Origin: SCTG01 sp036005325
Lineage (GTDB): Bacteria; Nitrospirota; Nitrospiria; Nitrospirales; NS-4
Length of the DNA stretch: 14,571 nucleotides
NCBI GenBank assembly: GCA_036005325.1
Contig: DASYQR010000109.1
Location: forward strand, 1 to 14,571
Reading direction: 5' to 3'
In this document: positions 1 through 6,792 of the stretch, piece by piece
Numbering within the stretch: position 1 is the first letter of the stretch
Layout: each line of letters begins with the position of its first letter
Program-made: the position numbers and the translations under genes
The notes under the pieces: model-generated
The model's database searches: none
What the model was told of the DNA's origin: nothing
Seen by the model: the letters and a program-made list of their open reading frames with translations, nothing else

Positions 1-30
1 CGGCTCACGAAGACGAAAGGCGGCGACTGA
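1..30 (+). CDS. C-terminal end of a truncated upstream gene
   Basis: Frame 1 reads RLTKTKGGD and then stops at TGA 28-30, only two bases before the ATG of the next small gene. The close spacing suggests the tail of an upstream co-transcribed gene cut off by the window edge. Nine codons are far too few to identify it, and the reading could be chance. Confidence 0.3.
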   Translation, partial: RLTKTKGGD

Positions 31-32
31 CC

Positions 33-134
33 ATGCAGAACATCGGCACCTGGTTTGCCATCGCGGCCGTCGCCGTCGGCTTCGTCGTCCTACTGTACTT
101 ACTGTTCAAAGAACCCGAAGATAAAAAGAAATAA
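33..134 (+). CDS. 33-residue single-span membrane microprotein
   Basis: ATG at 33 opens a 33-codon frame ending at TAA 132-134. Residues 1-6 are short and uncharged, residues 7-25 form one hydrophobic helix (WFAIAAVAVGFVVLLYLLF), and the tail KEPEDKKK is strongly charged. This is the plan of a single-pass inner-membrane microprotein. An AAAGG at 16-20 lies upstream, and the start sits two bases after the preceding stop, so it is probably translated by coupling with the upstream gene. Small subunits of respiratory oxidases (CydX, CcoQ) have this size and shape, but no specific motif ties it to them and the upstream partner is outside the window. Function unknown. The hydrophobic/charged layout and the immediately following Shine-Dalgarno plus gene make a real gene likely. 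Confidence 0.6.
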   Translation: MQNIGTWFAIAAVAVGFVVLLYLLFKEPEDKKK

Positions 135-148
135 GGGAGACCTTTACT

Positions 149-382
149 ATGGATCCATTCGGCGCAAAAGAGGAGCTGGTCGAGGTCAAGTTCCAGATCA
201 GCCAGGATCAAAAGAAGTGGCTGGAGCGCATGGTCAAGGAAGGCAAGATCGCGGTGCCGCCCGGGGGCACGCTCTCCGTGGGATCGGTGGCCTCCATGTT
301 CATCCGGGCGCTGCTGCACAACGCGATGGAGCAGCAGGAGGCGATCGAACGCGCGGACAAAGCAGACGAGGAAGATGAATAA
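149..382 (+). CDS. Conserved small protein, ribbon-helix-helix-like
   Basis: A 77-residue protein starting at ATG 149 with GGGAGA (135-140) about nine bases upstream. The layout is a short beta-strand (VEVKFQIS, residues 11-18), a helix (QDQKKWLERMVKEG, 19-32), a Gly/Pro turn (PPGG), then a helix beginning SVGSVASMFIRALL (43-56) and an acidic tail. Strand-helix-helix with a hydrophobic second helix recalls the MetJ/Arc/CopG fold used by small DNA-binding proteins and antitoxins, which is why I call it RHH-like. No partner toxin is visible on either side. It probably shares a transcript with the membrane microprotein 14 bases upstream. A non-DNA-binding role is equally possible. Confidence 0.7.
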   Translation: MDPFGAKEELVEVKFQISQDQKKWLERMVKEGKIAVPPGGTLSVGSVASMFIRALLHNAMEQQEAIERADKADEEDE

Positions 383-678
383 CGGCCGGGGGACCCGTTG
401 CTCTTGGTGGGGGTCCTGTCGCCGGGCATCCGTCCGTCTCGGGCCGGCCGCCGCTGGGGCGGCCCCGGAACCTGCGCTCTGGCCTTAAGCCCTGCGCCGG
501 TACGGACACCCGGCGCCACCCCATCAATCATCTTGCAACGGGTCGAAAAAGAAGGGCCGGAGCGGGGTTTGCCTCAACCGCGCCCGTAAGCGAACGACAC
601 TCTGTTTATCCCTGGCGCGCGCGCAGGGAGCGAAGAGGCAGCCCCGCGACAGGTCCGCTCTTCCTCGCCCGGAATCTC
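383..678. other. Gene-free GC-rich gap with hairpins
   Basis: I see no credible gene here; the open frames are low-complexity Arg/Pro/Gly runs without a ribosome site. It lies between the ends of a + strand gene and the - strand hemL. Possible hairpins: GGACCC 391-396 with GGGTCC 411-416 (long loop), GGCCGCC 446-452 with GGCGGCC 458-464 (5-nt loop), and CCCTG 610-614 with CAGGG 624-628 around an alternating GC core. None has a clear U-tract on either strand, so I do not call an intrinsic terminator. Confidence 0.5.
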
Positions 679-1971
679 TTAGTTGATTTTGAGTTTGTTG
701 AAGGCGGCGCGAGCCGCCTTCACGGTTTTGGCGATGTCCGCAGGAGTATGCGCGGTCGAGAGGAAGGCCGCCTCGAACTGCGACGGCGCAAAGTACACAC
801 CCTGACTCAGCATCGCGCGGAAGAACTTGGCGTACGCCTGCTGGTCGGACTTCTTGGCCGACGCGTAATCGGTCACCGGCCCGGGTGTGAAGAACATTGT
901 CATCATCGAGCCCACCCGGTTGAGCGTCACCGCGATTCCGGCTTCACGCGCGACACGGATGAGACCGTTGCCGAGCAGCCGCCCCCGCTCCTCCAACTGC
1001 CGGTACACGCCGGCTTTCTTCAATAGCTTTAAAGTCTCGATACCGGCCGTGACCGCCAGCGGGTTCCCTGAGAGCGTCCCCGCCTGATAGACCGGCCCCT
1101 CCGGCGCGACCAGTTTCATGATGTCCGCCCGTCCGCCGTACGCTCCGACCGGAAGGCCACCGCCGATGATCTTGCCCAGGCACGTGAGATCGGGGCTCAC
1201 GCCGTACCGGGACTGGGCTCCGCCGTAGGCCACGCGAAAGCCGGTGATGACTTCATCGAAGATCAGCACGATCCGGTAATGGTTGGTGAGGTCGCGCAGG
1301 CGGCTCAGAAAGTCCTGATGAGGCGGCACCACGCCCATATTGCCCGCCACCGGCTCCACGATCACGCAGGCGAGATTGCCGCGATGCGATTCCAGGAGAC
1401 GTTCCATGGCGCCGATGTCGTTGTATGGAAGGGTGAGCGTGTGGCGGGCCAGATCGGCCGGTACCCCGGGGCTGTCCGGAATGCCGAAGGTCATGGCGCC
1501 GGAGCCGGCCTTGACCAGCAGGGAATCCGCATGGCCGTGGTAGCCGCCTTCGAATTTCAGGATTGCATCGCGGCCAGTATGGGCCCGCGCCAACCGGATG
1601 GCGCTCATCACGGCCTCGGTGCCCGAGCTGACCAGGCGGATGCGCTCCATCGAAGGGACGGCTTCGTGGATCATTTCCGCTAGTTGGATTTCGAGCGCCG
1701 TGGGCGCGCCGTAGCTGGTGCCACGGGCAGCCGCGCGGGCGATGGCCTTGACGACGGGAGCCGGCGCATGGCCGAGGATCAACGGCCCCCAGGACATCAC
1801 GTAATCGAGGAAGGCGTTGCCGTCGGCGTCGTAGAGCTTGGCCCCCTTCGCGCGGGCGATGAAGTGCGGCAGCGTACCGACCGCCCGGAAGGCGCGGACC
1901 GGGCTGTTCACCCCGCCCGGCATCAATCGCAGCGCGGCCTCGAAGAGCTTCTTGGAGTTGGTGGTCTTCAT
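679..1971 (-). CDS. hemL: Glutamate-1-semialdehyde 2,1-aminomutase
   Basis: Cytoplasmic PLP enzyme that converts glutamate-1-semialdehyde to 5-aminolevulinate, the second step of the C5 route to haem and other tetrapyrroles. The 430-residue length is normal for the family. Visible family marks: PGGVNSPVRAF near the N-terminus (18-28), SSGTEAVMSAIRLAR (115-129), EGGYHGHAD (141-149), the cofactor aspartate in FDEVITGFR (238-246) and the PLP lysine K267 in CLGKIIGGGLPVGAYGG. The start at 1971 is fixed by an in-frame TAG a few codons upstream on the minus strand. No Shine-Dalgarno is visible: the ATG lies 15 bases after a good -10. It stands alone, divergent from the cupin gene, with no other hem genes nearby. 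Confidence 0.97.
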   Translation of the reverse strand: MKTTNSKKLFEAALRLMPGGVNSPVRAFRAVGTLPHFIARAKGAKLYDADGNAFLDYVMSWGPLILGHAPAPVVKAIARAAARGTSYGAPTALEIQLAEMIHEAVPSMERIRLVSSGTEAVMSAIRLARAHTGRDAILKFEGGYHGHADSLLVKAGSGAMTFGIPDSPGVPADLARHTLTLPYNDIGAMERLLESHRGNLACVIVEPVAGNMGVVPPHQDFLSRLRDLTNHYRIVLIFDEVITGFRVAYGGAQSRYGVSPDLTCLGKIIGGGLPVGAYGGRADIMKLVAPEGPVYQAGTLSGNPLAVTAGIETLKLLKKAGVYRQLEERGRLLGNGLIRVAREAGIAVTLNRVGSMMTMFFTPGPVTDYASAKKSDQQAYAKFFRAMLSQGVYFAPSQFEAAFLSTAHTPADIAKTVKAARAAFNKLKIN

Positions 1972-1986
1972 AAAGAAAACTACGGA

Positions 1987-2015
1987 ACTCTAACATGCGT
2001 TCCCCGATGCGTCAA
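1987..2015 (-). promoter_or_regulatory. hemL promoter
   Basis: On the minus strand, TTGACG (2015-2010), a 17-bp spacer and TAGAGT (1992-1987), with TG one base before the -10, make a good sigma-70-type promoter. The predicted start near 1980 leaves a leader of only about 8 bases before the ATG at 1971. Confidence 0.65.
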
Positions 2016-2036
2016 GAAAGGGTTTTCTGCTACAAT
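2009..2036 (+). promoter_or_regulatory. Cupin gene promoter, extended -10
   Basis: TACAAT at 2031-2036 preceded by TGC gives an extended -10. The -35 (GCGTCA at 2009-2014, 16-bp spacer) is weak and overlaps the -35 of hemL on the other strand. The start codon at 2046 is nine bases after the -10, so the transcript would be nearly leaderless. Confidence 0.5.
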
Positions 2037-2045
2037 CCGCCCCTG

Positions 2046-2357
2046 ATGAATAAGATCACCGTCACCCGTTGGCCGGCCAATGCCGGGCAGATCACCATCA
2101 ACAAGGTCCGCGCCCGCCTTGAGCAGGAGGGCCTGCGCCCCTACCGGTTCGACATGGTGCCGGGGGATGTCTACGGCGACCATGCCCATCCTGAGGGCGA
2201 GATCCGCTGGGTGGTCAGCGGGCGCATGCGGGTCTTGGTAGGGAGCGAAGAGCTCATCCTCGAGCCGGGCGACCGGCTCGACCTCGCCGCGAACGTGGTC
2301 CATTCCGCCGACGTCGTCGGCGACGAAGTCGTCGTCACGCTCTGCGCCTCGCGATGA
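2046..2357 (+). CDS. Small cupin-domain protein
   Basis: A 103-residue single-domain cupin. Motif 1 is HAHPEGEIRWVVSG, with likely metal ligands H46, H48 and E52. Motif 2 is EPGDRLDLAANVVHSADV, with H86 as fourth ligand. The complete ligand set suggests a metal-binding beta-barrel, but substrates of small cupins (sugar isomerases, dioxygenases, sensors) cannot be told from these motifs. I chose ATG 2046 over ATG 1995: the extra 17 residues would be encoded upstream of and across the -10 box at 2031, and the conserved-looking sequence begins at MNKITVTRWP. Neither start has a Shine-Dalgarno; a near-leaderless mRNA fits 2046. Divergent from hemL, followed 90 bases later by a small membrane-protein gene. 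Confidence 0.85.
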   Translation: MNKITVTRWPANAGQITINKVRARLEQEGLRPYRFDMVPGDVYGDHAHPEGEIRWVVSGRMRVLVGSEELILEPGDRLDLAANVVHSADVVGDEVVVTLCASR

Positions 2358-2447
2358 CTCTCGTCAATCGACGGGTCCTGTCGCCGCATCACCCTGACGT
2401 GCTCGCGCTCCGGAAGCCACAGTCGCGCTGCGCTCCGCCAGGGTCCC

Positions 2448-2831
2448 ATGCGGCGCCACCCGTCGCTACGCGCCATGCTTGAAATCAGCATCCTGCTGGC
2501 GGCGCTGATCGGGATCGGCCTGCTGGGCTATCTGATCACGATCATCACGCCGCACGAGTTCCATAACATCGGACTGCTCATGCTGGTAGCCGGACTGATC
2601 GAAGGGCTGCCCACCGGTTTCTGGTACCACGTCGTGCTGCGTCGCATCCTGATCGAGCGCGGCCCTCTTCCTCGTAGATGGTGGATCCATCCGACGCGCC
2701 ACCACGCCCAGCTCACGCCCGATGAGCACCGCCGCATCCGCCTCTGGTTCGTGCTCGGCGGCATCGGCTACGCCGTCGCGGTCAGCGGGGGCCTGGCGGC
2801 CATCATCGGGCTTCTCATCGAACGTCTCTGA
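2448..2831 (+). CDS. Conserved three-helix membrane protein
   Basis: A 127-residue protein with hydrophobic segments at about residues 11-33, 40-60 and 98-123. Between the second and third lies a basic, His/Arg-rich stretch (RRILIERGPLPRRWWIHPTRHH), probably cytoplasmic by the positive-inside rule. No catalytic motif or known family recognised. ATG 2448 has AGGG about five bases upstream; ATG 2475 (MLEISILL) is an alternative start just before the first helix and cannot be excluded. It follows the cupin gene after 90 bases and may share its transcript. The next gene's promoter lies inside and just after its 3' end. Confidence 0.75.
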   Translation: MRRHPSLRAMLEISILLAALIGIGLLGYLITIITPHEFHNIGLLMLVAGLIEGLPTGFWYHVVLRRILIERGPLPRRWWIHPTRHHAQLTPDEHRRIRLWFVLGGIGYAVAVSGGLAAIIGLLIERL

Positions 2832-2833
2832 TC

Positions 2834-2842
2834 TGTTATAAT
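2834..2842 (+). promoter_or_regulatory. Extended -10 promoter of the gph-like gene
   Basis: TGTTATAAT (2834-2842) is a perfect extended -10 (TGn plus TATAAT). No good -35 is visible 16-18 bp upstream, as is usual for extended -10 promoters. The ATG at 2852 is nine bases after it, so the mRNA would start within a few bases of the start codon. Confidence 0.6.
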
Positions 2843-2851
2843 CGCGTTGCC

Positions 2852-3493
2852 ATGCACAAAATGGACCTGCTCATCTTCGATCTCGACGGCACGCTGATCG
2901 AGTCCAAATGGGACATCGCCACGGCGGTCAACCTCACGCTGCAAGAGCTGGGGCTTCCCCAACGTACCCAGGAGGAGATCTTCAGCTTCGTCGGCGACGG
3001 CATCAAGCGCCTGCTTCGCTCGGCCGTCGGCGAGGAGAACCAATCGCGCTACGAGGACGCGCTGCGGGTCTTCCGGGGCCATTACCTCACCCACTGCCTC
3101 GATTGCACGAAATTCTATCCCGGCATTGAGACGGTCCTCACGCATTTCGCCCGCACGCACAAGGCCGTCGCCACGAACAAGTCGCTGGAGTACACGACGA
3201 AAATCCTGCAAGGGTTGGGCGCTCACCACTTCGCCTACGTCGTCGGCGGGGACAACGGGTACGGCCTGAAGCCGGAGCCCGGCATGCTCCTGAAAATTCT
3301 GGACGAGTTGAAAGTCGAGCGGGAACGGGCGGTCCTGATCGGCGACAGCACGAACGACATCACGGGGGGACACAACGCGGGGATCAAAGTCTGCGCCGTG
3401 GGCTACGGCATGGGCAACCGCGAAAAGATGGCCGCCTGCAACCCGGACTGGTTCATCGAGACGCCGGAAGAACTCATCAAGCTGTTCACATAA
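2852..3493 (+). CDS. gph: HAD hydrolase, phosphoglycolate phosphatase-like
   Basis: A 213-residue HAD-superfamily phosphatase. Motif I FDLDGTL gives nucleophile D10 and general acid D12, motif II is the TN in AVATNKS (T108), motif III is K140 in GLKPEP, and motif IV is GDSTNDI with D165 and D169. The alpha-helical cap between motifs I and II (about residues 16-90) and the overall length match Gph/PGP phosphatases, which remove 2-phosphoglycolate made by DNA repair or by Rubisco. Related HADs such as PpaX or beta-phosphoglucomutase cannot be ruled out, so the symbol is tentative. An alternative start is ATG 2861. It ends five bases before the M16 peptidase gene and heads the run of four genes. 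Confidence 0.85.
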   Translation: MHKMDLLIFDLDGTLIESKWDIATAVNLTLQELGLPQRTQEEIFSFVGDGIKRLLRSAVGEENQSRYEDALRVFRGHYLTHCLDCTKFYPGIETVLTHFARTHKAVATNKSLEYTTKILQGLGAHHFAYVVGGDNGYGLKPEPGMLLKILDELKVERERAVLIGDSTNDITGGHNAGIKVCAVGYGMGNREKMAACNPDWFIETPEELIKLFT

Positions 3494-3498
3494 GCACA

Positions 3499-5001
3499 AT
3501 GCCGCAGCGCATCACCGTCCTCATCCTCAGCCTCGTTTGCTTCGCGAGCCTCGCCGCGGCGGCCACCCTTGAAGAGCGGGTCGTCGAGCATCGGCTGGCA
3601 AACGGGCTCACGCTGCTCCTGATGGAACGCCACCAGGCACCGATCGTCGCGGTCAACCTCACGTACAAGGTCGGCGGGGTCCATGAGCACAATGGCATCA
3701 CAGGCGTCGCGCACCTCTATGAACACATGGCTTTCAAGGGGACCCGCACGATCGGCGTCACGGACGCCGGGAAGGAGAAACCGGTCCTGGAGGAGATGGA
3801 CCGTTTCGCCGAGGCCATCACGGCAGAAAAAGCCAAAGGGGCGGCGGCCGATCAGGCGCGTCTCACCGCCCTGCGCAAGCAGTTCGCCGACGCGGAGGCA
3901 CAAGCAGCCCGCTTCGTGGTGGAAGCCGAGATGGCCACGCTCTACCAGCGGAACGGCGGGGTGGGCCTCAACGCCACAACCGGCAAGGACGTGACGCGCT
4001 ACTTTCTGAGCTTTCCCTCCAACCGGCTGCCGCTCTGGGCCGCCGTCGAGTCCGACCGCATGGCCAACGGCGTGCTCCGCGAGTTCTATAAGGAAAAGAA
4101 CGTCGTGCTGGAAGAGCGCCGCCAGCGGACCGACAACTCGCCGAACGGACGGCTGCATGAGGCGTTTGCCGCGGCCGCGTTCCTGGCGCATCCGTATGGG
4201 TTGCCAGTGATCGGCTGGCCATCCGACTTGGAGACGCTCAGCCGGGCACAAACCGAGGCCTTCTTCCAGACCTACTACGGACCGGCCAATGCGGTGCTGG
4301 CGATCGTGGGCGACATCAAACCCAAGGAGGTGATCGCGCTCGTGGAGCAGACGTTCGGCCGGATCCCGGCCCGCTCCCCGTCCCTGCCCGTCGTGACCAA
4401 GGAACCCACTTACGCGGGCGAGCGTCGTGTGGAGGTCGAATATGCCGCCGGGCCCCAAGTGCTGATCGGCTTTCATAAGCCGGCTGTGGGCCATCCCGAC
4501 AATGACGTCTTCGAGGTGATCGAGGCCCTGCTCTCGGAGGGCCGCACGTCCCGCCTGTACAAGGGCCTGGTCCAGGACAAGCAGATCGCCACCGCCGTGT
4601 CGGCGTTCTCCGACTACCCCGGCGCGCAATATCCCAACCTCTTCGTGATCAGCGCCACGACCCGCGCGCTCCATACCACCGGCGAGATCGAGCAGGCGAT
4701 GTATGAACAGCTGGATCGCCTCAAAAAAGAGCCGGTCACGCCGCTGGAATTGGAGAAGATCCTCAATCAAATCGACGCGGGGCAGGTCCGCTCGCTCCGC
4801 TCCAACAGCGGCATGGCCTCGCGCCTGGCTTATTTCCAGGCGATCAACGGCGATTGGCGGGAGATCTTCAAGCAACGCGACCGGATCGCCAAGGTGAGCC
4901 CCGAAGACATCCGACGCGTGGCCGCCCACTATTTCGTCAAGGGCAACCGCACCGTGGCAACGCTCGTGAAACCGGCGAAGGAGATGGACAGCAAGCCATG
5001 A
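3499..5001 (+). CDS. M16 zinc metallopeptidase, active subunit
   Basis: A 500-residue insulinase/processing-peptidase family protein. A Sec signal peptide spans about residues 1-22 (hydrophobic VLILSLVCFASLAAAA), so it acts in the periplasm or at the envelope. The inverted zinc motif HLYEH (H72, E75 catalytic, H76) is intact, and the downstream ligand is probably E206 in NVVLEERRQ. The spacing from HxxEH to that Glu is about 130 residues against about 76 in typical family members. The excess is an insertion at about 86-150, rich in Ala, Glu, Lys and Gln, likely helical or coiled coil. The C-terminal half has the second M16 domain but not the GLAY substrate motif. It overlaps the next gene by ATGA and is probably its partner. 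Confidence 0.93.
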   Translation: MPQRITVLILSLVCFASLAAAATLEERVVEHRLANGLTLLLMERHQAPIVAVNLTYKVGGVHEHNGITGVAHLYEHMAFKGTRTIGVTDAGKEKPVLEEMDRFAEAITAEKAKGAAADQARLTALRKQFADAEAQAARFVVEAEMATLYQRNGGVGLNATTGKDVTRYFLSFPSNRLPLWAAVESDRMANGVLREFYKEKNVVLEERRQRTDNSPNGRLHEAFAAAAFLAHPYGLPVIGWPSDLETLSRAQTEAFFQTYYGPANAVLAIVGDIKPKEVIALVEQTFGRIPARSPSLPVVTKEPTYAGERRVEVEYAAGPQVLIGFHKPAVGHPDNDVFEVIEALLSEGRTSRLYKGLVQDKQIATAVSAFSDYPGAQYPNLFVISATTRALHTTGEIEQAMYEQLDRLKKEPVTPLELEKILNQIDAGQVRSLRSNSGMASRLAYFQAINGDWREIFKQRDRIAKVSPEDIRRVAAHYFVKGNRTVATLVKPAKEMDSKP

Positions 5002-6461
5002 ACCGCCATCGCACTGTTCTCTCCGTCTCTCTCTTGTGGCTTGTGAGCTGGATGCTTCTCGCTGCCTCTCCCCTCTTCGCCCAGACGGCTGTCCAACCAG
5101 GCCCGCTGGGTGACCCCCGCAAGATGAAGTTCGATCCGGTGACATTCACCGTCCCGGACGTCGAGCGCGTCGTGCTGGACAACGGGATCATTGTGTACCT
5201 GCTGCCGGACCCGGAGCTGCCGCTCGTCTCCGTCTCGGCCATGATCCGGACCGGAGCCGTCTACGAGCCGGCCGATAGGGTGGGCCTGGCGAGTCTCACC
5301 GGAACCGTGATGCGCACGGGCGGGACGGCCCGGATGACCGGCGATCAGATCGACGAAGAATTGGAGTTTCTGGCGGCGAGTGTGGCGATCGGCATCGGCG
5401 GTGAGAGCGGGACGGCTGGGTTGGATATCCTGAAGAAAGACCTGCCGCGGGGCCTGGCCATCTTCGCCGATATGCTGCGCGCGCCCGCCTTCGAGCCGGC
5501 GAAGGTGGAACAGGCCAAGCGCCAGGTCCTGGAAGCCATCCGCCGACGGCCGGACAATCCCGCCGGCATCGCCGCGCGCGAATTCCGGAAGCTGATTTAC
5601 GGCGCCGATCATCCGTTCGGGCGGGAGAGCACCACCGACACCGTTTCGCGCATCACGCGGGAGGACCTCGTCGCCTTTCACCGGCAATTCTTTGTGCCGA
5701 ACAGCCTCATGCTGGGCGTGACCGGGGACTTTGAGAAAGCTGCCATGCTGGATGCCTTGCGTAAGGCGTTCGGAGACTGGAAGCCCCAAACAGCCGCCTT
5801 GCCGCCGATCCCGCCCGTAACCGCGTCAACTTCAAGCCGGTCCGTGTACGTGCTGCATCGGGACATCACGCAAACTCATCTCCGAGTGGGACACCTCTCA
5901 GTGAAGGAAGACGACCCCGAATACTTCGCCCTGGCCCTGCTCGAAGACATCCTGGGAGGGAATTCGTTCACCTCCCGGCTCTTCCGCGACGTGCGCAGCC
6001 GGCAGGGCCTGGCTTACTCGGTGGGGAGCAGGCTGTTCCCTGGCAACTTGGGACCCGGTGTCATCATGCTCCAGGCCCTGACCAAGGCCCCGACGACGCA
6101 CCAGACCCTGTCCAGCATGCTGGACCAGATGGAACGCCTGCGGAAGGAGCCGGTCACGGACGAGGAGCTGCAGCTCGCGAAAGACGCCTTTCTCAATTCC
6201 TTCGTCTTCTCCTTCGCCGACGCGGGGCAAATCGTCGGCCGGCTCATGTCGCTCGAGTACCACGGCCTGCCCAAGGACTTTCTGCAACGATTCCGGGACA
6301 GCGTCGTGAAACTCACGAAGATGGACCTGCTGCGCGTCGCGTACAAGCATCTGCACCCTGATCGAGTCATTATCCTGGCGGTCGGCAAGGACGACGCCTT
6401 TGAAAAGCCTCTCTCCACGTTCGGCCGGATCAATGCCCTTACGCTCAAGCCCGGGGGCTGA
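4998..6461 (+). CDS. M16 family protein lacking the zinc site
   Basis: A 487-residue M16B-type protein starting at ATG 4998, overlapping the stop of the preceding gene (ATGA), which indicates translational coupling. A longer open frame extends upstream to 4854 but lies inside the first peptidase gene. Signal peptide residues 1-28 (cleavage likely after SPLFA). At the position of HxxEH the sequence is GLASLTGTVM (96-105), so it has no zinc ligands and should not be catalytic alone. It does carry the R/Y substrate-binding signature DVRSRQGLAYSV (331-342) in its C-terminal domain, which the first protein lacks. This matches two-subunit M16B proteases (mitochondrial processing peptidase-like), in which one subunit cuts and the other holds the peptide. 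Confidence 0.92.
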   Translation: MNRHRTVLSVSLLWLVSWMLLAASPLFAQTAVQPGPLGDPRKMKFDPVTFTVPDVERVVLDNGIIVYLLPDPELPLVSVSAMIRTGAVYEPADRVGLASLTGTVMRTGGTARMTGDQIDEELEFLAASVAIGIGGESGTAGLDILKKDLPRGLAIFADMLRAPAFEPAKVEQAKRQVLEAIRRRPDNPAGIAAREFRKLIYGADHPFGRESTTDTVSRITREDLVAFHRQFFVPNSLMLGVTGDFEKAAMLDALRKAFGDWKPQTAALPPIPPVTASTSSRSVYVLHRDITQTHLRVGHLSVKEDDPEYFALALLEDILGGNSFTSRLFRDVRSRQGLAYSVGSRLFPGNLGPGVIMLQALTKAPTTHQTLSSMLDQMERLRKEPVTDEELQLAKDAFLNSFVFSFADAGQIVGRLMSLEYHGLPKDFLQRFRDSVVKLTKMDLLRVAYKHLHPDRVIILAVGKDDAFEKPLSTFGRINALTLKPGG

Positions 6462-6469
6462 CCCTGACC

Positions 6470-6769
6470 ATGCCCGACCAATCGAAGATTGACGCGGTCC
6501 GGTACTACCTCCAGAAAACCTTTCCCGATCACGACATCAGCGATAAGTCTCTCGGACCGGGCGGTCACGACTTCACCATCAGTCGCGCCGGCTGGTTCTA
6601 TAAGGTATCGGTCAAGGGCATCTTTCTTGACGACCACACGCCGGAGGAGATTGACTCGCTGCTGCATCGCTGGCAATTGGAGAGAGAGGTCCGAAAGTCT
6701 GAAACGGCGGGCGTGATCGTCGGAAATGGGGGACTCTCCCGCGCCTGGCCTGATACCCCGCACCCGTAA
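6470..6769 (+). CDS. Hypothetical 99-residue protein
   Basis: Begins eight bases after the M16 partner's stop, so most likely the last gene of the same transcript. Soluble, with no signal peptide or membrane segment. It shows a helix (KIDAVRYYLQKTFP), a beta-like stretch with aromatic residues (HDFTISRAGWFYKVSVKG, 33-50) and a charged helix (TPEEIDSLLHRWQLEREVRK). The C-terminus (NGGLSRAWPDTPHP) looks less ordered. No family recognised and no catalytic motif seen. The -35 region for the next gene's promoter lies in its last codons or just after. Confidence 0.7.
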   Translation: MPDQSKIDAVRYYLQKTFPDHDISDKSLGPGGHDFTISRAGWFYKVSVKGIFLDDHTPEEIDSLLHRWQLEREVRKSETAGVIVGNGGLSRAWPDTPHP

Positions 6770-6780
6770 GCGCGTCTCGG

Positions 6781-6786
6781 TATAAT
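6781..6786 (+). promoter_or_regulatory. Consensus -10 of the oxidoreductase gene
   Basis: TATAAT at 6781-6786 is a perfect -10. The ATG at 6793 follows after six bases (ACAAGG), which places the expected transcription start at or within a base or two of the A of the start codon. No convincing -35 is seen upstream. Confidence 0.6.
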
Positions 6787-6792
6787 ACAAGG

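Noticed and set aside
398..589. 63-codon plus-strand frame in the 383-678 gap
   Set aside because: Its Arg/Pro/Gly composition, lack of a Shine-Dalgarno and run through hairpins make coding unlikely.
2355..2447. Possible readthrough fusion of the cupin with the following membrane protein, since both share a reading frame and no further stop lies between them
   Set aside because: The cupin ends with a complete fold and a TGA, the 31 intervening codons look non-coding, and a weak ribosome site precedes ATG 2448. The shared frame has a one in three chance of occurring.
4854..4997. N-terminal extension of the second M16 protein
   Set aside because: It would be translated inside the first peptidase gene in another frame. 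A proper signal peptide starts at ATG 4998 in an ATGA overlap.
3403..5145. Very long (580-codon) open frame on the minus strand
   Set aside because: It lies antisense to the M16 peptidase gene, whose plus-strand protein has a signal peptide and the HLYEH motif. The minus-strand protein is His/Arg/Gly-rich without family features, as expected from high-GC third positions.
4929..5789. 286-codon minus-strand open frame
   Set aside because: Antisense shadow of the second M16 gene, with no ribosome site or recognisable domain.
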